From positions 35,131,130 through 35,195,129 of the forward strand of contig NW_025336481.1 of NCBI RefSeq assembly GCF_004798865.1: a DNA stretch of 64,000 nucleotides. Direction: 5' to 3'. Below the pieces are notes generated by a model. That model was given only the letters and a program-made list of their open reading frames with translations. It searched no databases and had not been told where the DNA came from. The position numbers and the translations under genes were made by a program. Below, piece after piece: positions 63,233 to 64,000 of this stretch. Source of the DNA: Varanus komodoensis (Eukaryota; Chordata; Lepidosauria; Squamata; Varanidae). The first letter of the stretch is position 1. Each line of letters opens with the position of its first letter.

Positions 63233-64000
63233 AGCAGTAGTTGAATTGAGTACTTATTTTTGATGCCAGAAAAAACTAAGCTACTAGAAGAATTATATTA
63301 ATTTGGTTTTAAAAAATCTGTTAAATAATGATGTTTAGGAAACAGATAATTGTCACTTTTCTCCTTACTCTACACATTGTTTTGAATCAAAGAATAAAAC
63401 AACGAACCAATGGAGCAGTTAATAATTATTGTTGGAATAAGAGGATGATGGAAACACATTCTTCTGAGCCTAACTTGTAAAAGTCCATACATAAGACTTT
63501 ACACAGCTTGTGAAATCTCTTTGCATTCCAAATTTCAATTTGACAGTACTGAGCCACGAGATAAAACCATCCTGGAAGATGGATTAAGATGCCATGTGCC
63601 TTTATTTGTTCTATCAATATTACGAGTGGACTGGCTAGTTTAAATAATGCATATAGCCAGGAAGCTGTGAGAATGGTGTGCCAAGTTGAGAAAAGAAAGA
63701 ATTGCCTCAGTAGCTCAGCTACTTGGTTATGTATTTTGCTCTGTGATATTCAGTGGAAGTCAGATTTTGGACAATGGGGTAAGACTGTCCTCTAAAGAGC
63801 CAATACAATTAGACATATTGATAAAGGTAGAAGCTCACACAACTGACCTTAGGACCCAGTGCGCTTTCAGTCCATACATAAAAACTTGTGATATCCTAAC
63901 ATTTGGATGTATTCTGTGCACATGGTAAAGTATGATGTTGGAATTGTGATGGTCACATGATCACCTTTGAGACAGGGAAGCAAGACAACAGTGTGACCAG
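63233..64000. other. Unassigned end of the window
   Basis: AT-rich unique sequence; no feature supported. Confidence 0.4.

Overview
This window reads as vertebrate nuclear DNA, most likely from a squamate reptile (lizard or snake). The call rests on the mix of interspersed repeats seen together: SINEs with the Sauria-SINE layout (tRNA-like head, 'gactttgggccagt' body, 'ggatataaata' tail), BovB/RTE-type LINEs, CR1 LINEs ending in the ATTCTATGATTCTATGATT tail, L2-like LINEs with a 'ggcggtatagaaat...aataaataaa' 3' end, and many short palindromic hAT-like elements. The base composition is AT-rich and CpG-poor apart from one transposon insert. No bacterial, phage, CRISPR or rRNA feature is present, and I recognised no endogenous retrovirus or other LTR element.

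The window looks mostly intronic or intergenic. The only coding exon I can argue for well is on the minus strand at about 45.26-45.38 kb: a 39-codon transmembrane segment that ends in a consensus GTAAGT donor. Weaker minus-strand exon candidates lie at 48.46-48.60 and 48.72-48.80 kb, and one plus-strand candidate lies at 27.58-27.68 kb. I cannot name the host gene. A coding-like remnant on the minus strand at about 25.2-26.0 kb is unidentified.

Layout: 0-5 kb holds a hAT-like element, an old SINE, a G-rich minus-strand block, a CR1 3' end and two head-to-head BovB fragments. 5-14 kb is mostly unique, with a GATA tract, L2/CR1 tails and a CT/CA microsatellite. 14-24 kb has a BovB with a nested L2-like tail, unique CpG-retaining stretches, a ~575-bp hAT element and an L2 3' end. 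24-28 kb has a CR1 reverse-transcriptase fragment, the unidentified remnant, an L2 with a nested RTE fragment, a candidate exon, a hAT element and a SINE. 28-34 kb is largely unique, with one good Sauria SINE. 34-43 kb has an interrupted CR1, another CR1, a young-looking L2, a hAT element with a perfect 8-bp target duplication and a BovB tail. 43-54 kb holds the exon candidates and a tRNA-derived SINE. 54-59 kb is dense in repeats: CR1, two SINEs, a DNA transposon with GC-rich cargo and an L2 3' end. 59-64 kb is mostly unique.

Repeat boundaries are read by eye from conserved blocks and are approximate to about 10-30 bases unless a target duplication fixes them. Family names at clade level (BovB/RTE, CR1, L2, Sauria SINE, hAT) come from remembered consensus features, not from a database search.
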